A DNA stretch of 50,988 nt from an uncultured SAR86 cluster bacterium. GTDB taxonomy: Bacteria > Pseudomonadota > Gammaproteobacteria > Magnimaribacterales > TMED112. Shown in pieces: positions 25,679 through 34,882 of this stretch; within the stretch, counting starts at the first letter, position 1, and the number at the start of each line of letters is the position of its first letter. Below the pieces are notes generated by a model that saw only the letters and a program-made list of their open reading frames with translations, did no database searches and was not told the origin of the DNA. The stretch is taken from assembly GCA_902526535.1 (NCBI GenBank), contig CABZLG010000006.1, positions 1 to 50,988 on the forward strand, read 5' to 3'. The translations under genes were made by a program, and so were the position numbers.

Positions 25679-25684
25679 TATAAT
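25679..25684 (+). promoter_or_regulatory. Putative -10 box of Wzz-like gene
   Basis: TATAAT lies 5 nt before the first ATG (25690) and 11 nt before a second in-frame ATG (25696). The recurring 11-nt spacing favours the second ATG as the start. Confidence 0.5.
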
Positions 25685-25689
25685 CAGTT

Positions 25690-26586
25690 ATGGAAATGGA
25701 TAACTTTCTAAGCAATACCCAGATAGGTAAAATATTAAGTAATTTATTTATTCTTATAAAAGAAAACTACAAATTTGTACTATATTCAACAGCTGGTTTT
25801 TTATTTGTTTCTCTTATTTATTCCTTTTCTCTTTCACCAAAATATCAAATCATCGCTGACGTAAAACTTAAAGATGAAAGTGGAAATGCTTCTTTGCCAA
25901 GCAGCAGTTCAGTTCTTAGTCTTATAACTGGTGGCGGAGCAGGCAATAATTTTTGGGATTTTTATAATATTGTTTTTTCAACTGAAGTCGCAGAGAAATT
26001 ATGGGAAAAAGGATATGACCAGAAAATTTTTGCTTCAAACTTCGATACAAAATCTGAAACATTCAAAAGAAATCCAAAATTGTGGGATGTTATTAAGTCA
26101 TGGATCATTGGATATGATTTAAATAATGAGATTAATTTTGTAGATTTAAGAAACCATATACAATCAGAAGTAGATTTAGAAGATCTGACTGAAGAGCAAA
26201 ATTTATTGCGATTCACAATTTCCACAGGAAATCCTGACTTATATGAGACCTTGTTATCAGATTTAATAAGAGTGACTGATAATAGCATCAAACAGAGAGA
26301 ACGAAGTAAAAATACAAACAAAATTGTTTTTTTATCAGATAAAATTGCAAGTGTTTCAGATGTTGAAATTAAGAATGCAATGATAGGTCTTCTTAAAGAA
26401 CAACTCCTTAATGAGAGTCTTGTGGAGCAAGATAATTTTTACTCTATAGAAGTACTTGAACAGCCAAGAAGATCGAAAAATCCAGACTTCATTAACTTGC
26501 AGTTCATCTATTTAGGCTTTACTTTTATTGGCTTTATGCTTTCAGTGCTAGTTCTGTATATTAAAAAGAGAATTCTAGTCTCTTAA
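25690..26586 (+). CDS. Wzz-like chain-length determinant (polysaccharide co-polymerase)
   Basis: Two membrane segments flank a periplasmic domain: residues about 30-50 (FVLYSTAGFLFVSLIYSF) and about 272-292 (FIYLGFTFIGFMLSVLVLYI). The proline-containing block VLEQPRRSKNPDF just before the second segment is typical of Wzz/PCP proteins. There is no C-terminal tyrosine-kinase domain, so it is a PCP-1-like protein that would set polymer length. The start may be the ATG at 25696. The next gene, polymerase-like, begins directly after the stop, which fits a Wzy/Wzz pair. Confidence 0.88.
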   Translation: MEMDNFLSNTQIGKILSNLFILIKENYKFVLYSTAGFLFVSLIYSFSLSPKYQIIADVKLKDESGNASLPSSSSVLSLITGGGAGNNFWDFYNIVFSTEVAEKLWEKGYDQKIFASNFDTKSETFKRNPKLWDVIKSWIIGYDLNNEINFVDLRNHIQSEVDLEDLTEEQNLLRFTISTGNPDLYETLLSDLIRVTDNSIKQRERSKNTNKIVFLSDKIASVSDVEIKNAMIGLLKEQLLNESLVEQDNFYSIEVLEQPRRSKNPDFINLQFIYLGFTFIGFMLSVLVLYIKKRILVS

Positions 26587-27249
26587 ATGTTCAATACAGG
26601 AAATTCAGAATTTATAAACGAATTTTCAAGCCTTTTTTTTATTTCGGAAATAGCAAATTATCTTTGTGTTGTGGGAATTTTAATTATTCTTACAAGGTTT
26701 AAATTAGTTGAAGAGAAATACTTCATTTTCTGGTGTTTATATTTTCTAACACCTTTCTTTGGCAATTATGTCTTATTTGATCCACTTTATATGCCAGATC
26801 AATATATTTATACAAATACTGTAAATGACATAAGAGCTGACGGACTTCCAGAGATTGGTTTAAGTAATTATGATGCTGTTAGAAATTCAGTAACAAATCT
26901 ATCATCAATATTTTTTTCATTTGTTCCATTATTTTCAAATCTGACTATTACATCTGTAGCTTTTGCAAATCAGATATACACGCTTTTAATTTATATATAC
27001 CTAAGAAATAAGATTAAATCATGGGAAATTTTGGCATTACTTCTTTTGCCAAGTTTCATTCTTTATAGCTCAGTTTCTTTAAGAGAGGTTCTTATAATAT
27101 TTTTTACAGTAATTTCTCTTATATCACTAATTGAAAAGAAATATTTAGTTTCACTATTATGTATTTTTTTAATTTTTATTTTCAAAATTCAAAATAGTAT
27201 CGCACTTCTAATAATGTTTTTCGGCGTTTTAGTTTTTTCGAATAGATAA
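26587..27249 (+). CDS. Wzy/EpsG-like polysaccharide polymerase, N-terminal part, frameshifted
   Basis: This hydrophobic protein with about six membrane segments ends abruptly at FFGVLVFSNR. The frame at +1 continues without a gap from base 27233 (FFRIDKSITGLLVLISLILLGSF...), another membrane segment, through to 27757. The switch falls at a run of six T (27233-27238); one T fewer would join the halves into a protein of about 390 residues. Its place after a Wzz-like gene, its many helices and its loop with DPLYMPDQYIYTNT suggest an O-antigen or exopolysaccharide polymerase. The family call rests on topology and context, not on a diagnostic motif. Confidence 0.7.
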   Translation: MFNTGNSEFINEFSSLFFISEIANYLCVVGILIILTRFKLVEEKYFIFWCLYFLTPFFGNYVLFDPLYMPDQYIYTNTVNDIRADGLPEIGLSNYDAVRNSVTNLSSIFFSFVPLFSNLTITSVAFANQIYTLLIYIYLRNKIKSWEILALLLLPSFILYSSVSLREVLIIFFTVISLISLIEKKYLVSLLCIFLIFIFKIQNSIALLIMFFGVLVFSNR

Positions 27250-27757
27250 ATCAATCACAGGTTTACTTGTTTTAATTTCTTTAATACTTTTAGGAAGTTT
27301 TATCTTTTTTGATGAATACATACCATTTTTAAATCTTTACAGAAATGCATTTGCTTTAGAGGCTGGAATAGATCGATTTATAGTCAATAGGGGCATTGTG
27401 GCAACAGAATATCTTGATTTTGTGTGGACAACCGCCAAAGCACTTGTTGGTTCACTAGTAAGGCCATTTCCATGGCAAACAGGAGGTTTAGGCGTAATAA
27501 TATTCTTTGAAAATATTTTTATTCTTTTTATAGTTTATAAATTATTTCAAGATATCTTTAAAGGAGACAAGAACAAGGTATTAACCGGGATTTTTCTCCT
27601 TTTAGGCCTTTTGGTAACTCTGAGCTTTTATGCTTATACAATTTCCAATCTTGGAACATTAAGTAGATATAGATTCACAACAATCTATCCATTTCTTTTC
27701 GCCTTTCTTTATATTCAAAATCAACAATTTAGCCAAGAGAATGAAAATTCAAAATAA
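27233..27757 (+). CDS. Wzy/EpsG-like polysaccharide polymerase, C-terminal part, frameshifted
   Basis: This is the continuation of the upstream gene in the +1 frame. The ORF track begins only at a GTG (27398), but the frame is open from 27233 and encodes membrane protein all the way, so it is a fragment and not a new gene. It has two or three hydrophobic segments. WQTGGLGVIIFFENIF and TLSRYRFTTIYPFLFAFLY resemble the C-terminal loops of polymerases, with an Arg-rich tail region. It overlaps the next glycosyltransferase by 17 bases. Confidence 0.7.
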   Translation, partial: FFRIDKSITGLLVLISLILLGSFIFFDEYIPFLNLYRNAFALEAGIDRFIVNRGIVATEYLDFVWTTAKALVGSLVRPFPWQTGGLGVIIFFENIFILFIVYKLFQDIFKGDKNKVLTGIFLLLGLLVTLSFYAYTISNLGTLSRYRFTTIYPFLFAFLYIQNQQFSQENENSK

Positions 27758-28838
27758 AATTATATTTGTTATAAATAATTATGAATTTTATTTAACTCAT
27801 AGATTTAACCTTTTAAAACATCTAGCAAAAGAAAATGATATTCATCTGATAACAAATACAGCTGGATTCAAAATTGATTCAAAAAATATTTACCACTTAG
27901 ATATAGGCAGAAAAAGTATGAATATTTTTAAGAATCTGAAGACTTCTTTAGAGCTCAGTTCATTAGTAAAGAAAATTGATCCAACACACATTTTTTTTAT
28001 TTCGTTTAAGCCAATTGCTTTGGGAGTTATTCCCTCTTTGTTTAGCAAGGCAAAAAAATATTTAATTTTTTCAGGCTTGGGATACTCTTTTATCAATAAT
28101 TCTTTTAAAGCAAGGATTGCGAGGATTGCAATAAATATTGCTCTAAGAATTTTTTCAATTCTTGGTTCAAAGTTTATTTTTCAAAATCCTGACGATAAAA
28201 AATTGATTAATAAATCAGGTTTTATTCAAGAAAAAAATATTGAAATTATCTATGGTAATGGAATAGATGAAAACGATTTTAAGATGCGAAAAGTTGACAA
28301 CTTTAGAGATAAATTGAAGTTTATTTTCGTTGGTAGACTTCTAAAAGATAAGGGTATAAATGAATTATGTACTGCAATTCAATCAGTTGGAAACAAAGCA
28401 GAATTTACTATCATTTCACCTGATGATAAAGAAAATATAGCTTCTATCGAAGGAACTACCTTTGAAAATTTAAAAAATATGGATTCTGTAGAGCTAATAA
28501 ATAAATTAAGTCATGAGGAAATTAAAAATATTTACTCAAAATCAGATGTTTTTATTTTACCCTCATATAGAGAAGGGCTACCTAGATCAGCTTTAGAGGC
28601 AATGTGTGCAGGGCTCCCTTTGATCTTATCGGATGTGCCTGGTTGCAGGGAATGTTTAATTAATGGATTAAATGGTTTTTTAATAAAATCAAAGTCTAGT
28701 GAATCTATCGAAAAAGCAATAAATAAATTCATTGAAAAACCTGAAATTATAAAAAAAATGGGAGAGGAGTCAGTTAATTTAATAAGAAAAAAATTTAGTG
28801 ACCAAAAAATTTTCAAAAATTATGAGGGAATTTTGTAA
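27741..28838 (+). CDS. Glycosyltransferase family 4
   Basis: This 365-residue GT-B enzyme has an N-terminal domain opening with IIFVINNYEFYLTHRFNLLKHL, a second domain opening with FIFVGRLLKDKGINEL, and the donor-site motif YREGLPRSALEAMCAGLPLILSD with GCRE. It resembles the CapM/WbpX-like transferases of capsule and O-antigen clusters. Its ATG lies inside the end of the polymerase-like gene, and its stop overlaps the asparagine synthase start by one base, so the three are one transcription unit. Confidence 0.92.
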   Translation: MKIQNKIIFVINNYEFYLTHRFNLLKHLAKENDIHLITNTAGFKIDSKNIYHLDIGRKSMNIFKNLKTSLELSSLVKKIDPTHIFFISFKPIALGVIPSLFSKAKKYLIFSGLGYSFINNSFKARIARIAINIALRIFSILGSKFIFQNPDDKKLINKSGFIQEKNIEIIYGNGIDENDFKMRKVDNFRDKLKFIFVGRLLKDKGINELCTAIQSVGNKAEFTIISPDDKENIASIEGTTFENLKNMDSVELINKLSHEEIKNIYSKSDVFILPSYREGLPRSALEAMCAGLPLILSDVPGCRECLINGLNGFLIKSKSSESIEKAINKFIEKPEIIKKMGEESVNLIRKKFSDQKIFKNYEGIL

Positions 28839-30796
28839 TGTGTGGAATTTATTTCTCTTATTCAGATAGAAGATTTCCTCAATCTGAGCAAGAAGTAAAT
28901 CTTTCAATGCAAAAAATAAAACACAGAGGACCAGATGCTTCTGGAGTTAGTGTTTTCCCTCTTGAAGATGCATTTGTTGCTTTAGGACATAGAAGACTTT
29001 CAATCTTAGATTTAAATGAGAGATCTAATCAACCATTTCATTCAGAAAGATATGCATTAACTTATAATGGCGAGATCTATAATCATCTGGAGCTCAGGGA
29101 AAATTTTTTAAAAGATTTTAGTTTTAAAACTACTTCTGATACTGAAACTCTTATCTGCATGATTGATAAATTTGGGTTAGATGAAACACTTAAAAATCTT
29201 AACGGCATGTTTAGTTTTTCAATTTACGACAAATTGAATAATGAAATTCATTTAGCTAGAGATAGAGCTGGTGAAAAGCCGCTTTATATATGCTGTTTTG
29301 AAGGAGTATTTGCTGCCTCTTCAGATCTTATTACTTTTGAGGATATTAGTTCATCTCAAAAAATTATTTGTGAAAAAGCACTGATGGAGTTTTTAAATTT
29401 TGGCTATGTACCCGCACCTAAAACAATATTTAAAAATATTTTCAAAGTACCTCCTGCAACTTCAATCAGCATAAAACTGGACCAATTAAAATTAAAGAAT
29501 TTTGATACTTTTAGTGATTTTTCTGAACAAGATTCAGTTTCTCTGAAAGAGTTTTGGACTTTACACGAAACAAAAACATTAGATGTAGGCATTAAATACG
29601 CAGATGTTAAACAAACCTTAAATCAAAAGCTTACTAATGCAATAAAAATGCAACAATTGTCTGATGTGCCATTAGGATGTTTTCTATCTGGAGGCATAGA
29701 TTCAACCTTAATTGCATCATTAATGTCAAAAGCTAACAAAGATACAAAAACATTTACTATAGGCTTCGAATTTAGTGAATATGACGAGTCTATTCATGCT
29801 GAAAAGATTGCTAAATATCTTAAAACTGATCACAAAACAGTAATTTGCTCTACAAAAGAGACGCAAGAAATAATTAAATCATTAAGTAAAGCTTATACTG
29901 AGCCTTTTGCCGATAGCTCACAAATTCCAACAATGATGATTTCAAAAATTGCTAGTCAGGATGTAAAAGTTGTACTTACAGGAGATTGTGGAGATGAACT
30001 TTTTGGCGGTTATAACAGATATATAATTGCTAGTAGGTATTTAAAAATCTTTTACTTGCTTCCTCATGCAATTAGAAAAGTATTATTAAGTGTATTAACT
30101 AGTGGCGGTAAACAACTTTTTGAACTTGTTTTCTCAACGATTCTAAAAGGCTTCTTCTCGGGTAATCATTCACAAAGAGCTGATAAAGCATTTGAAAAAA
30201 TAAAACATATTGATTCTCAATATAACTATTACAGCTCAATGGTAAGAGAATGGAAAAGTGATGACGAAATTTTAGTTAATAATCAACCTGATTGTCATTA
30301 TGAAGACATTTTCAACGAATTTGGTACTAAAGGTTTCATTGAGAAAATGATGTATACCGATTTTAAAACATATATGGTTGACGATATTTTATGCAAAGTT
30401 GATAGAGCAGCAATGTTTCACAGTTTAGAAACAAGAGTTCCTTTTTTAGATAAAGATGTAATTGAATATGCGTATTCAATTCCAGAAAAATTCAAAATAA
30501 AAGGTAGTAATTCTAAAATTATTTTAAAAGACCTAATTTCTAATTATCTTCCAAGAGAATTAATTGAAAGGCCTAAACAAGGATTTGGAGTGCCAATCTC
30601 AAAATGGATGCAAACAGATTTAAATAAATGGACGAAAGAAATGTTATCAAAAGACATAAATGATACCCATGGTTTTTTTAATCAACAGGTTGTAGAAAAA
30701 TTTCTAAGTGAGCACTTAGATGGTAAGAAAAATCATGAACACAAGTTGTGGAGCTTAATTCAATTTAATTCTTGGTATGTTGAAAGATACAAATAA
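28838..30796 (+). CDS. asnB: Asparagine synthase (glutamine-hydrolysing) family
   Basis: The N-terminal Ntn glutaminase domain begins MCGIYFSY with the catalytic Cys2, and includes HRGPDASG, YNGEIYNH and SDTETLI. The synthetase domain has the PP-loop LSGGIDSTLIASL, GDCGDELFGGY and the C-terminal LIERPKQGFGVPISKWM. At 652 residues it is in the family range. Members inside O-antigen and capsule clusters often amidate sugar uronic acids instead of making free asparagine, and the setting here favours that, but the sequence cannot decide. It overlaps the flanking glycosyltransferases. Confidence 0.9.
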   Translation: MCGIYFSYSDRRFPQSEQEVNLSMQKIKHRGPDASGVSVFPLEDAFVALGHRRLSILDLNERSNQPFHSERYALTYNGEIYNHLELRENFLKDFSFKTTSDTETLICMIDKFGLDETLKNLNGMFSFSIYDKLNNEIHLARDRAGEKPLYICCFEGVFAASSDLITFEDISSSQKIICEKALMEFLNFGYVPAPKTIFKNIFKVPPATSISIKLDQLKLKNFDTFSDFSEQDSVSLKEFWTLHETKTLDVGIKYADVKQTLNQKLTNAIKMQQLSDVPLGCFLSGGIDSTLIASLMSKANKDTKTFTIGFEFSEYDESIHAEKIAKYLKTDHKTVICSTKETQEIIKSLSKAYTEPFADSSQIPTMMISKIASQDVKVVLTGDCGDELFGGYNRYIIASRYLKIFYLLPHAIRKVLLSVLTSGGKQLFELVFSTILKGFFSGNHSQRADKAFEKIKHIDSQYNYYSSMVREWKSDDEILVNNQPDCHYEDIFNEFGTKGFIEKMMYTDFKTYMVDDILCKVDRAAMFHSLETRVPFLDKDVIEYAYSIPEKFKIKGSNSKIILKDLISNYLPRELIERPKQGFGVPISKWMQTDLNKWTKEMLSKDINDTHGFFNQQVVEKFLSEHLDGKKNHEHKLWSLIQFNSWYVERYK

Positions 30797-31511
30797 AAAA
30801 ATACTTTATTTGTCCTATGACGGTGTTTTAGAGCCTTTAGGGTCATCACAAGTCCTCAATTATGTTTTAGGACTTGCAAAAAGCCATAACTTTATTCTTT
30901 ATTCATTCGAAAAACCACATGATCTTAAAGACACTAAAAGAGTATCAGCAGTTTCAAAAATAATAAAAAAATCAGGAATTAAATGGATAAAAAGTATTTA
31001 CCATAAAAGTCCAACTACATTAGCAACTCTTTATGACTTATTTATTTTGTTAAGCAATCTAATTCTGATTCTATCTTTTAATAAAATTGGAATTATTCAT
31101 TTAAGAGGTTACTTATTGGGGATTCCATTATTAATTTTAAAAAAAATCTTTAAATTTAAATTAATTTTCGATATGAGAGGCTTCTGGGCTGACGAAAAAG
31201 CTGATAGAGCAGGATGGAATAGATCTGAATACAAGTATATTTTCTTTAAAACCATTGAAAAAGAACTTTTGAAAAGTGCAGATAAAATAATAACCTTAAC
31301 AGATCATTCGCGAGAATTTTTAGTAAAAGAGCATAAGGTAAGTCAAAAAGTCATCACAACAATCAGAACATGTGCTGATGAGAGTGTATTTAAAAAAATA
31401 AAAAAAGATGAGGATCAAACTATAAGATTCGGGTATTTGGGAACTCTCGATACAGCATACAATTTTCAAAAAGTTTTTAAATTTTTTCAATTTGTTCTCT
31501 CTAAAACATAA
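30777..31511 (+). CDS. Glycosyltransferase (GT4-like), N-terminal part, frameshifted
   Basis: This part carries the N-terminal GT-B domain and the start of the second domain: KILYLSYDGVLEPLGSSQV, FDMRGFWADEKADRAGW and IRFGYLGTLDTAYNF. It ends at FVLSKT in an unrelated-looking tail. The rest of the C-terminal domain is found in the next ORF, one base ahead in frame and overlapping by 20 bases. The shift lies somewhere between about 31480 and 31510, where there is a T6 run and a CTCTCT run. The joined protein would have about 398 residues. The ATG lies 20 bases inside asnB. Confidence 0.8.
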   Translation: MLKDTNKKILYLSYDGVLEPLGSSQVLNYVLGLAKSHNFILYSFEKPHDLKDTKRVSAVSKIIKKSGIKWIKSIYHKSPTTLATLYDLFILLSNLILILSFNKIGIIHLRGYLLGIPLLILKKIFKFKLIFDMRGFWADEKADRAGWNRSEYKYIFFKTIEKELLKSADKIITLTDHSREFLVKEHKVSQKVITTIRTCADESVFKKIKKDEDQTIRFGYLGTLDTAYNFQKVFKFFQFVLSKT

Positions 31512-31974
31512 AAATGCTTACCTAGATATATATTCTTCAACCCCTGAATCTAAGATAATTAATATAGCTAGAGAAGTTGGATTCAAAGATCTTGAAAAGC
31601 TTTCAATTAAATTTATAAGAGATAAGAAAGAGCTAGTTAGTCAAATTAATAACTTTAATGCATGTATATTTTATTTGAATGAAAACTTTTCAGTTAAAGC
31701 CTCTATGCCTACAAAAATAGGCGAGGTTCTTATGTGCGGAGTCCCAATTATATGCAATGGGTTTAACAATGATATTGAGTACTTAGCTAATCAAGGATGT
31801 GGAATTATTACAAATTTTGCTAAGGATGACATAGATAAAGTTTTCGAATTTGTAAATCCAAATAATAATAAAGAGAAATTGAATTTAAAGTGTATTGAAA
31901 TTGGCAAAAAAGAATTTTCATTAAAGTCAGGATTAAAGTTATATACTTCAATTTATGAGGAGCTTTCAAAATGA
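31492..31974 (+). CDS. Glycosyltransferase (GT4-like), C-terminal part, frameshifted
   Basis: This is the continuation of the upstream transferase in the +1 frame. It has the donor-binding part of a GT4: ENFSVKASMPTKIGEVLMCGVPIIC and then an N-x-DIEYL segment. It carries no start motif of its own; the TTG used in the ORF track is only the first start-like codon in the open frame. The end overlaps the next gene as ATGA. Either the gene is broken in this genome or the extra base is a sequencing error. Confidence 0.8.
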   Translation: MFSLKHKNAYLDIYSSTPESKIINIAREVGFKDLEKLSIKFIRDKKELVSQINNFNACIFYLNENFSVKASMPTKIGEVLMCGVPIICNGFNNDIEYLANQGCGIITNFAKDDIDKVFEFVNPNNNKEKLNLKCIEIGKKEFSLKSGLKLYTSIYEELSK

Positions 31975-34163
31975 AAAAACCTTTCGTTAGCGTTGTTGTA
32001 GCAAGTTATAACAGAAAGTACATAATCAATGAAAGTATTCAATCTATTCTTTCGCAAAATTATCCAGAGAATTCATTTGAGGTAATTGTTGTAGACAATA
32101 ACTCTAATGATGGAACAGTATCTGAAATTAAAAAAATATTTTCTAGGGAAATAGATAATAAAAAAATAAAACTTCTAGATTTAAAATTAAATTCTGGTTC
32201 ATCAGGTTCATATATTGAAGCCTTAAAGGTTATTCATGAGGATTGGAAATACATGCTAAAAATGGATGAAGATGTAGTACTTGATAAAGATTGTGTTGCT
32301 GAGCTAGTTAATGAAGCAGAAAAATCAGAAAAACATACTTTTGTAGGTGGAAAAGTATTTTATTTTCAAAATAAGAATACATTACATGCTATTGGTGCCG
32401 ACTTAAAACCTTACTATGCAATAGCAAAAGGTATTGGTGTTAATGAAACTAATCACGAAAAATTCTCTGAAGCTAGAACACTTGATGCTCTAAATGGATG
32501 TATGGTGTTAATTTCCAGAAAAATAGAAAAAGAAATTGGTTGGTTTGATAAAGATTACTTTCTCTATTACGACGATCATGATCTGATGTACAGATCTATA
32601 AAAGCAAAAAATATTCATCGTTTTACTCCGAAAGCTATTGGTTATCACGATACTAAAACAGGCAGCAAAAATAAATATGCAAATAAACAATGGTTATATT
32701 ACTCAACAAGAGGATCATTATTATTTCTTAAAAAGAACTTCAAATCACTATCGGTTGGGTGGTTTTTATACTTGCTCGCTCATAATATAAAGTTTACCGC
32801 AGGCTTATTTTTTTTATTCATTCATTCTAACTATCACAATTTTCTTATAAATCTTCGTTATTTTTTCAAAGGATATCTTCATGGCATTCAAGGAAAAAAA
32901 GGATTTTACGATATTAATCAAAATGGTTTGAATGTAGTTGTATTTTCAGGAGGAAGGGGTTCGATAAACTTATGTGATGGACTTAGAGAGTTTTCAAAAG
33001 TAAATGATGTTAATTTAAATTTAACAAATATTATTAATGCTTATGATGATGGCCTCTCAACTGGTGCAATAAGAGCTTTTTTTGATTATAAAATTTTAGG
33101 ACCTTCTGATTTAAGAAAAGTCCAAGAGACTCAATATGAATTTTATTATCCAGAAGGAGAGGGGCTCGATTTTTTTAAAAGCCGTACATCATGTGACTTC
33201 CTAGATTTTAAAAATGATATTTCTAAGCTTATAGATAATCAAAATTATAAATCAAAGTTTTTCCCTTATTACCAAAAAATGAATTATCAAATGCAAGAGA
33301 TAATTAGTGATTCACTTTCACATTTTAAAAAAATTTCTGAAGAGCAAAATAAATCATTAAAAATCCAAGATTTTGCCTTATCTAATATTATTTATGGTTC
33401 TCTAGAGCATGAATATGGAGATATAAAGAAAGTTGAACTTATGGTGAGAGATGCTTTCAATTTGCCAAATGAGGTTTTCCTTAATTCATCAGAGACTGGT
33501 TATCTTTTCGGTCTTACAGAGGATGGAAAGCTTCTGAAAGACGAGTCAGAAATTGTAGGTTATGAGGGAAAAACACCAATTTTTGAAATTTTTTATAAAA
33601 AATATCCATTATCAAAAGAAGAGGAGAAGCAATTTAAGTCTTTATCAGGGCTTATTAAGAAAAAACAGTATCTCGAAAATGTGTCATCATCATTTCCTGA
33701 CCTAAGCCAAGACACTTCTTTAGCAGTTCGTAAAGCCGACATTATAATATATGGTCCTGGTACTCAATACAGCAGTTTGTACCCAACTTATTGGACAAAA
33801 GGATTAACTGAAGAGATCTCAAAATCTTCAGCACAAAAGTTTTTTATAACAAATATTGATCATGACAATGAAACCCCAGAATTCACTGCTGCAGATCAAA
33901 TTAAGCAGGCAAGGTTTTATTTAAACCAAAAAGGAAAACTTAATTTTAGGATACCTGAACTTTTTGATGTAATTATTTCAAATTCTCCATCAAAACAAGA
34001 TTCTAGGTACATAAGGTTGAATATGAGCGAATTATATCAACTTGATCTTAAGGAAATCCTAGCTGAAGATTTTGAATCTATTGACTCAGGAAAACATGAT
34101 AATTTAAAAATTTCATCATTAATAATGGGTGCAAATAGCTCAAAATGGAGATCAGATTCTTGA
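31971..34163 (+). CDS. GT2 glycosyltransferase fused to CofD/YvcK-like domain
   Basis: Residues 1-250 are a GT2 transferase: VSVVVASYNRKYIINESI, DNNSNDGT, the DxD-like KMDEDVVLD near residue 97, and GWFDKDYFLYYDDHDLMYR. A hydrophobic stretch lies at about 262-292. From about residue 320 to 715 the protein resembles the CofD/YvcK family: NVVVFSGGRGSINLCDGL, the NAYDDGLSTGAIR motif near 356, LGPSDLRK, and GPGTQYSSLYP near 595. CofD transfers a phospholactate-type group from a GDP-activated donor; YvcK binds UDP-sugars. Which applies here is unknown. It overlaps a nucleotidyltransferase gene downstream by 19 bases. The fusion is unusual. Confidence 0.85.
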   Translation: MKKPFVSVVVASYNRKYIINESIQSILSQNYPENSFEVIVVDNNSNDGTVSEIKKIFSREIDNKKIKLLDLKLNSGSSGSYIEALKVIHEDWKYMLKMDEDVVLDKDCVAELVNEAEKSEKHTFVGGKVFYFQNKNTLHAIGADLKPYYAIAKGIGVNETNHEKFSEARTLDALNGCMVLISRKIEKEIGWFDKDYFLYYDDHDLMYRSIKAKNIHRFTPKAIGYHDTKTGSKNKYANKQWLYYSTRGSLLFLKKNFKSLSVGWFLYLLAHNIKFTAGLFFLFIHSNYHNFLINLRYFFKGYLHGIQGKKGFYDINQNGLNVVVFSGGRGSINLCDGLREFSKVNDVNLNLTNIINAYDDGLSTGAIRAFFDYKILGPSDLRKVQETQYEFYYPEGEGLDFFKSRTSCDFLDFKNDISKLIDNQNYKSKFFPYYQKMNYQMQEIISDSLSHFKKISEEQNKSLKIQDFALSNIIYGSLEHEYGDIKKVELMVRDAFNLPNEVFLNSSETGYLFGLTEDGKLLKDESEIVGYEGKTPIFEIFYKKYPLSKEEEKQFKSLSGLIKKKQYLENVSSSFPDLSQDTSLAVRKADIIIYGPGTQYSSLYPTYWTKGLTEEISKSSAQKFFITNIDHDNETPEFTAADQIKQARFYLNQKGKLNFRIPELFDVIISNSPSKQDSRYIRLNMSELYQLDLKEILAEDFESIDSGKHDNLKISSLIMGANSSKWRSDS

Positions 34164-34882
34164 GAAAAATTATTATTCCATGTGCTGGAAAATCATCAAG
34201 AATGAATTCATCAGTACCTAAGCAACTACTTAAAATTAAAGGGAGAGCAGCTATAAATTACCTTTTAGAAGAGGTTGATAAGTATTTTGAAACAATAATT
34301 ATACCGATACCTAATGACAAATCTTCAAAAGAGTTATTTAAGAAAAATATTGAGAATCATTTTTTATCAAAGATTAATTTTATTGAAAGTGAGGCAGGTT
34401 CAGGAGATGGACAAGCAGTTTTAGACGGATTAAGTAGTTTTAAAGCAAAGGGCAATTTAATATTTGTTTGCTGGGGGGATACCTTTATCATTGATTCACC
34501 ACTAGCGTTTGAAAAGCATTTAAATATTTCTGATGATGCTGATATTTTTGTACCTGTGATATTTGATAAAAAACCATATGTGAAATATATGCTTAAAGAA
34601 AATTCTGAATTTATTGAGAATATTTATCTCTCAATTGATGAAAATAAAGAGATCAATTGGGAGGAAGGATTAGCAGACCAGAGTATATTTATTATTAAAG
34701 ATTCCATAATCCAACAATTGCAAGACTATAAAAATGATTTAAATGGGAGTCCACTTAATTTCTTAAGGTTTATGAATTTATTTTCAAAAAGCTTGAAGAT
34801 AAAAGCATTAAAAATGCCAAAAAGAATTTCAAAATCTTACAATATTGCATCAGAATTTCTTGATATAAAGAGTTTTATCTAA
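34145..34882 (+). CDS. Nucleotidyltransferase (sugar-phosphate type)
   Basis: This GT-A-fold NTP transferase of 245 residues has the N-terminal motif IIIPCAGKSSRMNSSVPKQLL, which holds the nucleotide-binding glycine/arginine and the catalytic Lys. LIFVCWGDTFII would be the metal-binding strand. The ATG at 34145 lies inside the preceding CofD/YvcK-like fusion gene, and a TTG at 34160 is an alternative. Tight coupling suggests it makes the activated donor used by that fusion protein. The 3' end overlaps the convergent GT2 gene by 8 bases. Confidence 0.85.
   Translation: MEIRFLRKIIIPCAGKSSRMNSSVPKQLLKIKGRAAINYLLEEVDKYFETIIIPIPNDKSSKELFKKNIENHFLSKINFIESEAGSGDGQAVLDGLSSFKAKGNLIFVCWGDTFIIDSPLAFEKHLNISDDADIFVPVIFDKKPYVKYMLKENSEFIENIYLSIDENKEINWEEGLADQSIFIIKDSIIQQLQDYKNDLNGSPLNFLRFMNLFSKSLKIKALKMPKRISKSYNIASEFLDIKSFI

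Noticed and set aside
25931-26122. 63-residue plus-strand ORF in the Wzz-like gene
   Set aside because: It is an out-of-frame shadow of the membrane-protein gene.
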